Part shown: positions 16,712-24,583 of the stretch, in pieces
Layout: each line of letters begins with the position of its first letter
Position numbering within the stretch: position 1 is the first letter of the stretch
DNA from: a bacterium TMED144
GTDB lineage: Bacteria > Fidelibacterota > Marinisomatia > Marinisomatales > TCS55
Direction of reading: 5' to 3'
Assembly: GCA_002170005.2 (NCBI GenBank)
Contig: NHGT02000020.1
Location: forward strand, 5,450 to 31,749
DNA length: 26,300 nucleotides
Made by a program: the position numbers and the translations under genes
The notes under the pieces: generated by a model
Told to the model about the DNA's origin: nothing
Database searches by the model: none
Seen by the model: only the letters and a program-made list of their open reading frames with translations

Positions 16712-17896
16712 ATGGGTAAAATCTGGGATAGAGGCAATTCCATCGATAAAAAAATTGAAGAATTTACTGTTGGCGATGATTATATAATTGATCAAGAACT
16801 TGTTCAATACGACTGTGAAGCTTCAATTGCTCATGCAAAAATGTTAAAAAAAATTGGCATATTATCAGCTAATGAAGAAAAGCAATTAATTGAAGAACTT
16901 CAAAAAATAGCTCAAGAGCATAAGGAAAGAAAATTTACTATTTCGATTGAGGATGAGGATTGTCACACAGCCATTGAAAATAGATTGATAAAGTCTCTAG
17001 GAGATTCAGGATCCAAAATTCATACGGGACGATCTAGGAATGACCAAGTTTTAGTTGCTTTGAGGCTTTACTACAAGTCTTCTTTGAGTGAAATTTCATC
17101 GATGATCAATCAATGCATTGAGCATTTACAAAAGTTTGGTGACAAAAATAATTTTGATTTTCCTGGATATACCCACATGCAGAAAGCTATGCCATCTAAT
17201 ATAAAAATATGGTCAAATGCGTTTGCAGATTCATGTATTGACGATTTAAAAAATTTAAAAAACGTTCAGCACATTATTGACCAAAATCCTTTAGGCTCTG
17301 TTGCAGGATATCCAATACCGCTCGATATTGATCGCGAATTAACATCTAGTGAATTAGATTTTAATAAAATCCAATCAAATCCTATATATTGTCAAATAAG
17401 TAGAGGAAAGTTTGAAACACTAATAGTGGATAGTTTATCTCAAATTATGCTCACTTTGAACAGATTAAGCTCTGATTTAATACTTTTTTCTATGCCTCAC
17501 TTTGGTTATTTCATGCTACCAGAAAAATTTTGTACTGGAAGTTCGATAATGCCACAAAAAAAGAATCCTGATGTGTTAGAACTAATAAGAGCAAATTATC
17601 ATATTGTAAATGGATATGGAGTTCAAGTTAAATCCCTATCAGCAAATTTGATCTCAGGTTATAATAGGGATCTCCAACTAGCAAAAAAACCAGTAATTAA
17701 TTCAATAAAAATCACTAAATCTTCATTGGATATGATGACTTATATCATAACAAACTTAATTGCCAGTAAAGAAAATTGTTTAAATGATATGACAGAAGAT
17801 TTATTTGCGACTAATGAAGTTTATAATCTTGTCAAAGAAGGGGTACCTTTTAGAGATGCATACCGAACAATTGCTAAAAAACTTTCTGATAAATAA
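16712..17896 (+). CDS. argH: Argininosuccinate lyase, short C-terminus
   Basis: ArgH splits argininosuccinate into arginine and fumarate and completes the pathway step begun by argG. The N-terminus (M-G-K-I-W-D-R-G) and core resemble Bacteroidota ArgH. Conserved motifs are HTGRSRNDQV (104-113), GYTHMQ (152-157, with catalytic-region H155), and the fumarase/lyase signature GSSIMPQKKNP (276-286) that carries the catalytic Ser. The protein is only 394 residues, against about 430-460 usually. It stops soon after the EGVPFRDAYR motif (375-384), so the last 40 or so residues of the C-terminal helical domain are missing. The active-site loops are upstream and intact. The stop is followed 13 bases later by the next gene, leaving no room for a lost exon or frameshifted tail. 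The start abuts the argG stop. Confidence 0.93.
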   Translation: MGKIWDRGNSIDKKIEEFTVGDDYIIDQELVQYDCEASIAHAKMLKKIGILSANEEKQLIEELQKIAQEHKERKFTISIEDEDCHTAIENRLIKSLGDSGSKIHTGRSRNDQVLVALRLYYKSSLSEISSMINQCIEHLQKFGDKNNFDFPGYTHMQKAMPSNIKIWSNAFADSCIDDLKNLKNVQHIIDQNPLGSVAGYPIPLDIDRELTSSELDFNKIQSNPIYCQISRGKFETLIVDSLSQIMLTLNRLSSDLILFSMPHFGYFMLPEKFCTGSSIMPQKKNPDVLELIRANYHIVNGYGVQVKSLSANLISGYNRDLQLAKKPVINSIKITKSSLDMMTYIITNLIASKENCLNDMTEDLFATNEVYNLVKEGVPFRDAYRTIAKKLSDK

Positions 17897-17909
17897 AATA
17901 TTAGCATGA

Positions 17910-18449
17910 ATGATTATTCCAGACCACATTCCTAAATATAACCAATCCATCAATTATTCTGTTAATTTAGATTGTACCCCTAAAGATACATGGAGTATCA
18001 TATCTACAAAATCTCATTTAGAGCTATTCCACCCTTTTTGTGAAAAGAATTCAGTAAAAAAATGGCCAGGAAAGGGGGCTATTGATGAATTACAATATTT
18101 AAATGGATGGGTTTTTGAGCGAAATTTTTTAAACTGGTATGAAAATGAAGGATACGATCTTTTGATTGGTAGAAAATACGGAAGACAATCTTATGTTTCT
18201 TGGAGGATAGCCCCTACAAAATATCCGACTAGAAGTAGAATTTCTATAACTATTTATCCTTTTATTTTTAATACAGGATCAAAGTTTATTCAAAAAATTC
18301 CATTTAGTTTATTTGTAAAACCTCAATTGGATTCTTATTTAAGATCGGTTTTGGGAGGATTGCAATGGTATGTGATTAACCAGACGCCTATATCAAGAAA
18401 CCATTTTGGAGTACATAAATGGTTTTCTTTAAAAAAAGGGAAAAAATGA
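17910..18449 (+). CDS. SRPBCC (START/polyketide-cyclase-like) family protein
   Basis: This 179-residue protein has the outline of an SRPBCC ligand-binding fold. There is an early strand with V-N-L-D-C-T-P-K-D-T-W-S-I-I (about 16-29), the usual position of P-x-x-V/T-W in the family, and then alternating strands to a C-terminal amphipathic helix near 140-165. It has no signal peptide or membrane segment. Such proteins bind hydrophobic ligands, and no specific ligand can be named. The start at 17910 is the first usable ATG in frame; the ATG four bases earlier leads to an early stop. It follows argH by 13 bases and overlaps the DUF2834 gene through ATGA at 18446-18449, so the two are translationally coupled. 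Confidence 0.6.
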   Translation: MIIPDHIPKYNQSINYSVNLDCTPKDTWSIISTKSHLELFHPFCEKNSVKKWPGKGAIDELQYLNGWVFERNFLNWYENEGYDLLIGRKYGRQSYVSWRIAPTKYPTRSRISITIYPFIFNTGSKFIQKIPFSLFVKPQLDSYLRSVLGGLQWYVINQTPISRNHFGVHKWFSLKKGKK

Positions 18450-18751
18450 AAAAAATATATTTAATTCTAGCATTTCTAGGAATTGTATTGCCCTATTGGG
18501 CAATGTTCTCTTCAATTTTAATCGATCAATATACTATTGGACAGTTTTTTTCAGCTTGGTTTGAAAATAATGCGGTAAGAATGTTGGCTGCAGACCTTGG
18601 TGTTTCAGGTTTGAGTTTTTCGATATTTATTATTCACAGATATATAAATGGCGTGGGGCCTAATCCTGGGAAATATTTTTTAATGATGTTTGGAGTAGGC
18701 TTGTCATTGGCTATACCTGTTTACCTACTAAACTTTGAAGAAAAGACTTAA
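18446..18751 (+). CDS. DUF2834 small membrane protein
   Basis: This is a small inner-membrane protein of 101 residues with three predicted TM segments (about 4-22, 45-64 and 77-95). The N-terminus M-K-K-I-Y-L-I-L-A-F-L-G-I-V-L-P-Y matches the DUF2834 family, whose function is unknown. An open frame extends upstream to an ATG at 18419, but the ATG at 18446 is the better start. It overlaps the previous stop as ATGA, is preceded by AAGGG at 18436-18440, and gives a normal TM N-terminus. Coupling to the SRPBCC gene suggests the two proteins act together, perhaps in lipid or pigment handling, which is speculation. Confidence 0.72.
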   Translation: MKKIYLILAFLGIVLPYWAMFSSILIDQYTIGQFFSAWFENNAVRMLAADLGVSGLSFSIFIIHRYINGVGPNPGKYFLMMFGVGLSLAIPVYLLNFEEKT

Positions 18752-18753
18752 AA

Positions 18754-19137
18754 CTATCTTGTTCTAATCTCAATGGCACCAAGCATATTGTTGGTTCCAT
18801 AAATTGTAGTAGCTTCAGAGGGTGATAGTAATTTCATATCAATGATCGTTTGAACGCTAATGTAGTTTAATTCACTCAAACCACCTATATACATACCATT
18901 CTGATAAACCGATATATTTGAAGATGTCCCAACACCAGACCTTAACCAATTGGGTCTGGCTACATTGATAATATCAATGGCGCTGTTGACACCTTTGAGT
19001 TCCACAATTTCTTCTTGAAGGATTTTATTTCTTTGTTTCATTGGTTTATTTGATGGAACTGTAGAACTGCAACCAATTATTATTGTAACTAAAATTGTTA
19101 GTAATATTTTTATCTTATTAATCTTTTTAAATATCAT
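18754..19137 (-). CDS. Small lipoprotein with TonB-receptor plug-like domain
   Basis: This is a 127-residue lipoprotein. The signal (about 1-23) ends in T-I-I-I-G-C with C23 as lipid anchor. The rest resembles a TonB-dependent receptor plug domain. There is a predicted strand Y-Q-N-G-M-Y-I-G-G-L, then S-V-Q-T-I-I-D-M-K-L-L, and the family ending A-T-T-I-Y-G-T-N-N-M-L-G-A-I-E-I-R-T-R. No beta-barrel or carboxypeptidase-like domain is attached. Such stand-alone plug lipoproteins occur in FCB and Gemmatimonadota genomes, but their function is unknown. The gene is convergent with the DUF2834 gene (2 bases between stops) and divergent from def. Confidence 0.7.
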   Translation of the reverse strand: MIFKKINKIKILLTILVTIIIGCSSTVPSNKPMKQRNKILQEEIVELKGVNSAIDIINVARPNWLRSGVGTSSNISVYQNGMYIGGLSELNYISVQTIIDMKLLSPSEATTIYGTNNMLGAIEIRTR

Positions 19138-19198
19138 GATTTACCCATTTTAATAAAGTTAAATTATAGTTCAAAAACTAAATATAAATATAAAAATT

Positions 19199-19206
19199 TA
19201 TCTTTG
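19199..19206 (+). promoter_or_regulatory. Possible -7 promoter element TATCTTTG before def
   Basis: TATCTTTG matches the TAnnTTTG consensus exactly and sits 42 bases before the ATG at 19248 in the 110-base divergent spacer. No clear TTG -33 box is found at the expected spacing. Confidence 0.28.
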
Positions 19207-19247
19207 AATTAGTTTATTAAGTTTATTCATTTCAACTAAATTAATAC

Positions 19248-19826
19248 ATGGCTGTAAAAGATATAGTTCAAGTTTGGGATGGTAAAGAGATCATACGAGA
19301 CAATGTAGAGTTCTTAATGGAGCCTACAAAAAAAGTCAAATTTCCATTGTCAACAAATACTAAAGAAATCATTTCTGATTTAATCGATACATATCAAGCA
19401 ACACCTTGCGCAGGAGTTGCAGCGAATCAAATTGGTTATAATAAAAATATTTTTATCGGTAAAAAAAATGACTTAGACCATGATAAAGACTTCATCATAC
19501 ATATCAACCCTAAAATAGATAAAACTAGTGATGAATCAATGCAAAGTGGTCCAGAAGGGTGCTTAAGCATCCCAGAGAAAACGTTTATTATGTCGCGCTT
19601 TGATAAAATAACTATTCGTCGTTATGATGAGAATGGTAGAAAAAAAATCGATAAATTGAATGGATTTATCTCAAGATTATTTCAGCATGAGATGGAGCAC
19701 TTGCAAGGGAGACTGATGATTGGTGGAAAGATTCATGATGAGATGCCAGTAGACAAAGCCGTTGAAAAGATTTATGATGAGTTATCTAACTATTATTCTC
19801 AGCATAATAATGATTTAAATATTTGA
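19248..19826 (+). CDS. def: Peptide deformylase
   Basis: This metalloenzyme removes the formyl group from the N-terminal Met of new proteins. The three family motifs are present: G56-V-A-A-N-Q61 (GxGLAAxQ type), E103-G-C105-L-S107 with the metal-binding Cys, and Q-H147-E-M-E-H151 with two metal His and the catalytic Glu. Variations from the common form are the first Gly-loop (A-G-V-A-A-N-Q-I-G) and Glu instead of Asp in HExDH. Length 192 is normal. The N-terminus is unlike the usual L-P-I-V-x-x-P-D-x-x-L start, which marks a divergent subfamily. The usual partner fmt is not adjacent. The nuclease gene follows within 4 bases, probably on the same transcript. Confidence 0.9.
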   Translation: MAVKDIVQVWDGKEIIRDNVEFLMEPTKKVKFPLSTNTKEIISDLIDTYQATPCAGVAANQIGYNKNIFIGKKNDLDHDKDFIIHINPKIDKTSDESMQSGPEGCLSIPEKTFIMSRFDKITIRRYDENGRKKIDKLNGFISRLFQHEMEHLQGRLMIGGKIHDEMPVDKAVEKIYDELSNYYSQHNNDLNI

Positions 19827-19829
19827 TGG

Positions 19830-20540
19830 TTGAAATTGAATAGTTTGCACGACAATGATATTCATCTTTTTGAAGATGAGCATAAATACCAATTAAAATC
19901 AAATCCTTCTATTTCATTTAATAGTGTAACAGAATTAATTTCCAAATATTTTGAACCTTTTAACAAAGATTTAGTAGCTTCTAAGTTGATCAATACCCAT
20001 CCTAAATATTTTGGCATGACCAAAGATGAGCTAATTAAGCAATGGGACGAAAAAAGAGATCATGGGTCAAAAATTCATAAAGAAATTGAAGACTTTTTAA
20101 AAAGTGGAAATATTGCAACCGAACAACAATCATTAGACGCAATAAATTGGCTCGAAAAAAATAGTATAAAAAAAGAATTGCAATCTGAAGCGATAATCTT
20201 TTCTAAGGAATTGAACATAGCAGGTAGTATTGATATCTTAATGCATGATAAAAAGAATAATTCTTATGTAATTCTTGATTGGAAAACTTCAAAATCAATA
20301 CCCAAAGTATCATTCAATGGAAAAATGGGTATTCATCCAGTTACGAGCCATCTGATGGATTGTAAGTTTGTTCATTATTCTATGCAATTATCATTTTATA
20401 GATATATTTTAGAAGAATATTATGGTCTATTGATTTCTGATCAATTGATTGCACATTTAGATGGAAATTCTTGTGTTATTCATCATGCTAGTTACTTTAA
20501 AAATGAAATCGTTAGAATAATCAACAATGAAAAAAATTAA
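19830..20540 (+). CDS. PD-(D/E)XK nuclease family protein, TTG start
   Basis: This 236-residue protein has a RecB-type nuclease core. Helical H83 (G-S-K-I-H-K-E-I) and E120 (SEAIIF) come first. They are followed by D135 in AGSIDIL, D150-x-K152 in VILDWKTSKS, and Q186-x-x-x-Y190 in SMQLSFYRY, the order of the PDDEXK_1/RecB nuclease family. It therefore probably cuts DNA, possibly single-stranded or branched forms. No helicase domain is attached. The start is TTG at 19830, because the ATG at 19826 is in another frame and stops after five codons. A second TTG at 19836 is an alternative. It follows def closely (4 bases). No toxin, restriction or defence partner is adjacent. Confidence 0.78.
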   Translation: MKLNSLHDNDIHLFEDEHKYQLKSNPSISFNSVTELISKYFEPFNKDLVASKLINTHPKYFGMTKDELIKQWDEKRDHGSKIHKEIEDFLKSGNIATEQQSLDAINWLEKNSIKKELQSEAIIFSKELNIAGSIDILMHDKKNNSYVILDWKTSKSIPKVSFNGKMGIHPVTSHLMDCKFVHYSMQLSFYRYILEEYYGLLISDQLIAHLDGNSCVIHHASYFKNEIVRIINNEKN

Positions 20541-20564
20541 ACTTTTTATAATTAAACAATTTTT

Positions 20565-20568
20565 GAGG
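20565..20568 (+). promoter_or_regulatory. Ribosome binding site of the prolyl oligopeptidase gene
   Basis: GAGG ends 5 bases before the ATG at 20574, which supports the lipoprotein start. Confidence 0.5.
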
Positions 20569-20573
20569 CAGTA

Positions 20574-22673
20574 ATGAAAAAGAACTTATTTTTATTATTG
20601 ATATTTTTAATATCTTGTCAAAATAAAGATATAACGCTTGTTTATCCTGAAAGTAGAATGTCTGATCATGTCGACACATACTTTGGGCAGGGAGTTCCTG
20701 ACCCATACAGATGGATGGAAGATGATATGGCAAAAGAAACCGAGGATTGGGTAGAAAGACAAAACAATGTCACTTTTAATTATTTAGATCAAATTCCTTA
20801 TCGTAAAAAGTTAAAAAATAGATTAAAGAAATTAAATGATTATGAAAAATTAGGAGCTCCATTTAAAGAGGGTAAATATGAATATTATTATAAGAACTCT
20901 GGACTTCAAAATCACTCAGTTGTTTACAGAAAGGAAATTGGCAATAGTTCATCCTCCGAGATCTTCATTGACCCCAATAGGTTTTCAGACGATGGGACAG
21001 TTGCACTGAGAGGAATCTCTTTTTCTAAGGATGGATTATTAGCCGCTTACATGATTACAGAAGGTGGCTCTGATTGGAGAAAAATAATTGTTATTGATTC
21101 TGAAAAAAAGTCCATTATAGAGGACACTCTTATAGATGTCAAATTTAGCAGTGTTTCGTGGCGAGGCAATCAAGGTTTTTATTACAGTAGTTATTCTAAT
21201 CCAAAAAATACAAGTGAGCTTTCAGCAAAAACCCAATTACATAAATTATATTATCATAAGCTTGGGACCCCTCAAACTTCTGATAAATTAATTTATGGTG
21301 GAGAAAAACAGCCAAATAGATATATTAGTGGTTATGTAACTGAAGATCAAAATTATTTAGTTATCTCTGCAAGTAAAACAACAAGCGGAAATCAGTTGCA
21401 TATCTTAGACCTTAAAAAAGAAAGATTGATAACAATTCATAAAGAATATATGAATCGACTATCAGTAGTACATAACGAGGGAAATCAATTTTTTATTTAC
21501 TCTAATATAGAATCACCAAACGGCAGAGTCTTTTCTGTAAATTTAAACAATCCCAAAAAATGGAATGATATTGTTCCTGAAAAAGAAAATGTTTTGAGCG
21601 CTAGTTTTGGAGGAGGTTATCTCTTTGCAAGTTATTTGGTTGATGCAAAAACTGAAGTCGAACAATTGGATTTAAATGGTAAGCTTATCAGGAATATAAA
21701 ATTACCAGGCATTGGAACTGCGAGCGGATTTTCAGCAAAAAAAGAGGACAAGGATCTTTATTATTCTTTTCGCTCTTTCACTTTTCCATCAACAATATAT
21801 AACTATAAGTTAACAACTGGAGAATCAGAAATTTATCAATCTCCATCAATTGATTTTAATGCAGAAGACTATATTACTAAGCAAATATTCTTTAAAAGCA
21901 AGGATGATACATCTATACCTATGTTTATCACGCATAAAAAAGATATGGCAATGAATGGAACGAATCCGACCATTTTGTATGGTTATGGCGGATTCAATAT
22001 TAGCTTAACACCCAGTTTCAGCGCTACGAATCTTGTATGGCTAGAAAATGGAGGAGTGTATGCAGTTGCTAATTTACGGGGCGGCGGCGAATATGGAAAA
22101 AAATGGCATTTAGCAGGAACCAAAATGAATAAACAGAATGTCTTTGATGATTTTATAGCTGCAGCCGAATATTTAATAAATGAAAAATATACATCCAGTG
22201 ATTATCTTGCAACCAGAGGTGGTTCGAATGGTGGATTATTAGTTGGCGCTACAATGCTTCAAAGACCTGAACTTATGAAAGTTACTATTCCTGCTGTGGG
22301 AGTTATGGACATGCTAAGATATCATCAATTCACTGCAGGTGCGGGTTGGTCTTACGATTATGGAACAGCAGAAGATTCTCCTGAAATGTTCCAATATTTG
22401 AAAACCTATTCTCCTGTTCATGCAATTAAGGATGGTGTTTCATATCCTGCAACTTTAGTTACAACTTCCGATCATGACGATAGAGTTGTTCCAGCACACT
22501 CTTACAAATTTATTGCTGGCTTGCAGAAAGCTCATTCTGGATCGAATCCAGTTTTAATAAGAATTCAAACCAATGCAGGGCATGGTAGTGTATCTATGGA
22601 GCAAAGGATGGATTTAGCTTCTGATATTTATGCGTTCATATGGTATAATATGAGGATAAGGCCAAATTTATAA
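20574..22673 (+). CDS. Prolyl oligopeptidase (S9A) lipoprotein
   Basis: This serine peptidase cleaves short peptides after proline, here probably in the periplasm or on the outer membrane. The signal M-K-K-N-L-F-L-L-L-I-F-L-I-S-C ends with lipid-attachment C15. The N-terminal region starts with the family block D-P-Y-R-W-M-E-D (43-50) and is followed by a seven-bladed propeller (about 90-430). The catalytic domain has L-Y-G-Y-G-G-F-N, N-L-R-G-G-G-E-Y-G (500-508), nucleophile S551 in R-G-G-S-N-G-G-L, the acid D635 or D636 in D-H-D-D-R-V-V-P, and H670 in G-H-G-S. The triad is complete. Length 699 is normal for S9A with a signal. It follows the nuclease gene after 33 bases. Confidence 0.92.
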   Translation: MKKNLFLLLIFLISCQNKDITLVYPESRMSDHVDTYFGQGVPDPYRWMEDDMAKETEDWVERQNNVTFNYLDQIPYRKKLKNRLKKLNDYEKLGAPFKEGKYEYYYKNSGLQNHSVVYRKEIGNSSSSEIFIDPNRFSDDGTVALRGISFSKDGLLAAYMITEGGSDWRKIIVIDSEKKSIIEDTLIDVKFSSVSWRGNQGFYYSSYSNPKNTSELSAKTQLHKLYYHKLGTPQTSDKLIYGGEKQPNRYISGYVTEDQNYLVISASKTTSGNQLHILDLKKERLITIHKEYMNRLSVVHNEGNQFFIYSNIESPNGRVFSVNLNNPKKWNDIVPEKENVLSASFGGGYLFASYLVDAKTEVEQLDLNGKLIRNIKLPGIGTASGFSAKKEDKDLYYSFRSFTFPSTIYNYKLTTGESEIYQSPSIDFNAEDYITKQIFFKSKDDTSIPMFITHKKDMAMNGTNPTILYGYGGFNISLTPSFSATNLVWLENGGVYAVANLRGGGEYGKKWHLAGTKMNKQNVFDDFIAAAEYLINEKYTSSDYLATRGGSNGGLLVGATMLQRPELMKVTIPAVGVMDMLRYHQFTAGAGWSYDYGTAEDSPEMFQYLKTYSPVHAIKDGVSYPATLVTTSDHDDRVVPAHSYKFIAGLQKAHSGSNPVLIRIQTNAGHGSVSMEQRMDLASDIYAFIWYNMRIRPNL

Positions 22674-22681
22674 AATTAAAA

Positions 22682-24115
22682 CTAATAGACGTTTTCTTTG
22701 CCAAGGTAGTTTTTTAAATGCCAAACTGAGTACTTTGCAATAATATTGTTATCTCTAATTGCAGTGAATTCTTTGATAAAACTCATTGATTGAAAATTAC
22801 TTTCCATCCAATCCGGTCTTCCATATTTTGGCTTAATAAATAAAAAATCTTCACCGATGATATCATCATGAATAAATGAGTAAAGCGTTTCGTGATATCC
22901 AATTGATAAACAAGTTGCTTCCAAATCAGGCTTTAAATAAAAATTTATTATTGATGGTATTTGATAATTATTAGATGCAATTCTCAACCCCCTTAGCTCA
23001 GGTGATTCTCTTAAAATTTTAGGTATTTCAATCAGAAGGTCTTTGTATATATGATATCTGTTCGTCACATCTGATATTGAATTAATGGGTAAAAATGGTT
23101 TGAAAGTTTGAACTGTTATAATAATGATTAAAGAAGCTGAGTATCCAATTTGTAATAAAATCTTTTTTGAGAAAGATTTTATCTGGCCAAGCTTTATACC
23201 AACAATGAAGAGACCACTTAAAAAAATGGGAGCTGGCCAATTAATCTCAAACTTTGAAAAAATAGAATGCGTTATAAAATAAATCAAAGGCACCGCTGTG
23301 ATATAAATAAAGTAAGTGGAATTTTGGTTTAGTTTTTTTAAAAAGCGAATTTTTTTGAGAGGATATATAACGGAATAATAATACAGAATAGGGCCAACTA
23401 ATATTGCCAATGAAAGCCATAGTTCAAAAAAATCTTCTAAGTCGCCTTCTTCAGTAGCATGCGCTCCTTGGTATCGGATAAAAGCAAAATCGTTATTTAT
23501 ATTCCAAATTATAAATGGACTAGAAACTATAAAAGCAATCAGGAATGATAGGTGAAATTCCTTTTTATATATCCAATATTTTAAATCTTTAGCTATCAAA
23601 GGATATGTTACTATTGCTAGCGCTGTAAACACTGCAGTAATTTTAGAAAGAATAGCCATGCCTAGTAAAAATCCAGAAATATAAATGAGTTTTTCATTGT
23701 AGTGATAGGAAATATAGTAACCCATTATGGCTAAAATTAGAAATAACGATAAAGGGGCATCTGGTGTAATAATAGTTGAATTTATATGAAATAGTAAATT
23801 AGCAGAAATCAACAAAGAAAGATACATACCAGTTTTTTGATTGAAATAAAATTTTCCAAAAACGTAAGTAGATATACTTAAAATACAGGTTGATAGCACA
23901 GCTCCAAAACGCAAGCTGAATCCTGAATCACTAAAAATTGAAAATATTTTTATTAAAAAAGCAACAATGGGGCCGTGGTCTATATAACCCCAAGCAAGAT
24001 GTTTTGAATACATATGATAATATGCTTCATCATCTATGATAAATGTCTTAGAAATAATATAAATGCGAATTAATAAAAGAATGAAATGCACGACAACAAA
24101 GAATCGAAAGTTCAT
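22682..24115 (-). CDS. GT39/ArnT-like membrane glycosyltransferase
   Basis: This is a polytopic glycosyltransferase of the PMT_2/GT83-GT39 type that uses a polyprenyl-phosphate-linked sugar. The N-terminus has a TM and then the catalytic D-D-E-A-Y-Y motif (28-33), followed by G-Y-I-D-H-G-P-I (43-50), the equivalent of GYxDHPP in ArnT-like enzymes. About nine to ten TM segments follow, and a soluble C-terminal region from about 345. Length 477 fits the family. It probably transfers a sugar onto lipid A, an undecaprenyl-linked carrier or protein on the periplasmic side. The GtrA-like gene ends 3 bases upstream of its ATG, so the two form an operon. Confidence 0.8.
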   Translation of the reverse strand: MNFRFFVVVHFILLLIRIYIISKTFIIDDEAYYHMYSKHLAWGYIDHGPIVAFLIKIFSIFSDSGFSLRFGAVLSTCILSISTYVFGKFYFNQKTGMYLSLLISANLLFHINSTIITPDAPLSLFLILAIMGYYISYHYNEKLIYISGFLLGMAILSKITAVFTALAIVTYPLIAKDLKYWIYKKEFHLSFLIAFIVSSPFIIWNINNDFAFIRYQGAHATEEGDLEDFFELWLSLAILVGPILYYYSVIYPLKKIRFLKKLNQNSTYFIYITAVPLIYFITHSIFSKFEINWPAPIFLSGLFIVGIKLGQIKSFSKKILLQIGYSASLIIIITVQTFKPFLPINSISDVTNRYHIYKDLLIEIPKILRESPELRGLRIASNNYQIPSIINFYLKPDLEATCLSIGYHETLYSFIHDDIIGEDFLFIKPKYGRPDWMESNFQSMSFIKEFTAIRDNNIIAKYSVWHLKNYLGKENVY

Positions 24116-24118
24116 TTG

Positions 24119-24496
24119 TTATTTAAAGACCCAATTTTTTGATCCTACAAAATTTATTACCGTCCCTGCGGCAATCCCAAAGGCTTGAGCAAAAACTTTA
24201 TAACTTAAATCGAAAAAATTTAGCACTATATTTAGTATTATTAAGTTTAAGATTAAGGATGAGAGCGCAATGATAAAATACTTTATGTAGGCAATTATTG
24301 TTTTGTTAAAGAATTTTGTTTTTTCAAAAAAAGTCCAATGATGGTTTAATATATAATTTTGCAAATTAGAAATAAAGAATGCAAAAATTGAAATCAAAGT
24401 TGCCTGATATTTTAAAAAGTCAACAAAAATGAAAAAAATAGATAAATTGGTAATTGTTCCTAAAAAACCTACGATTAAAAATCGTGAAAATATCAT
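24119..24496 (-). CDS. GtrA-like family membrane protein
   Basis: This is a small membrane protein of 125 residues with four TM segments. The GtrA motifs are F-L-I-V-G-F-L-G-T-I-T-N-L (about 6-18), I-S-N-L-Q-N-Y-I-L-N-H-H-W-T-F (about 42-56) and the C-terminal G-I-A-A-G-T-V-I-N-F-V-G-S-K-N-W-V-F (about 107-124). GtrA-like proteins help translocate polyprenyl-phosphate-linked sugars across the membrane. It sits directly upstream of the GT39/ArnT-like gene, which would use such a donor on the outer face, so the pair probably forms one sugar-transfer unit. No ribosome site is obvious before the ATG at 24494-24496. Confidence 0.85.
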   Translation of the reverse strand: MIFSRFLIVGFLGTITNLSIFFIFVDFLKYQATLISIFAFFISNLQNYILNHHWTFFEKTKFFNKTIIAYIKYFIIALSSLILNLIILNIVLNFFDLSYKVFAQAFGIAAGTVINFVGSKNWVFK

Positions 24497-24583
24497 GTTT
24501 GAAAATATTTTTTTTATAATTGTGTGAAAATTAATTTTGGGACTTACATAAAATAAGTTTCTTTTGATAATTTATATAATGAT

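Noticed and set aside
17830..17910. Frameshift as cause of the short ArgH
   Set aside because: The next gene starts 13 bases after the stop, and no ArgH-like tail appears in the other frames.
19830..20540. Defence or CRISPR (Cas4-like) role for the nuclease
   Set aside because: No four-Cys cluster of Cas4, no repeats and no defence partners nearby.
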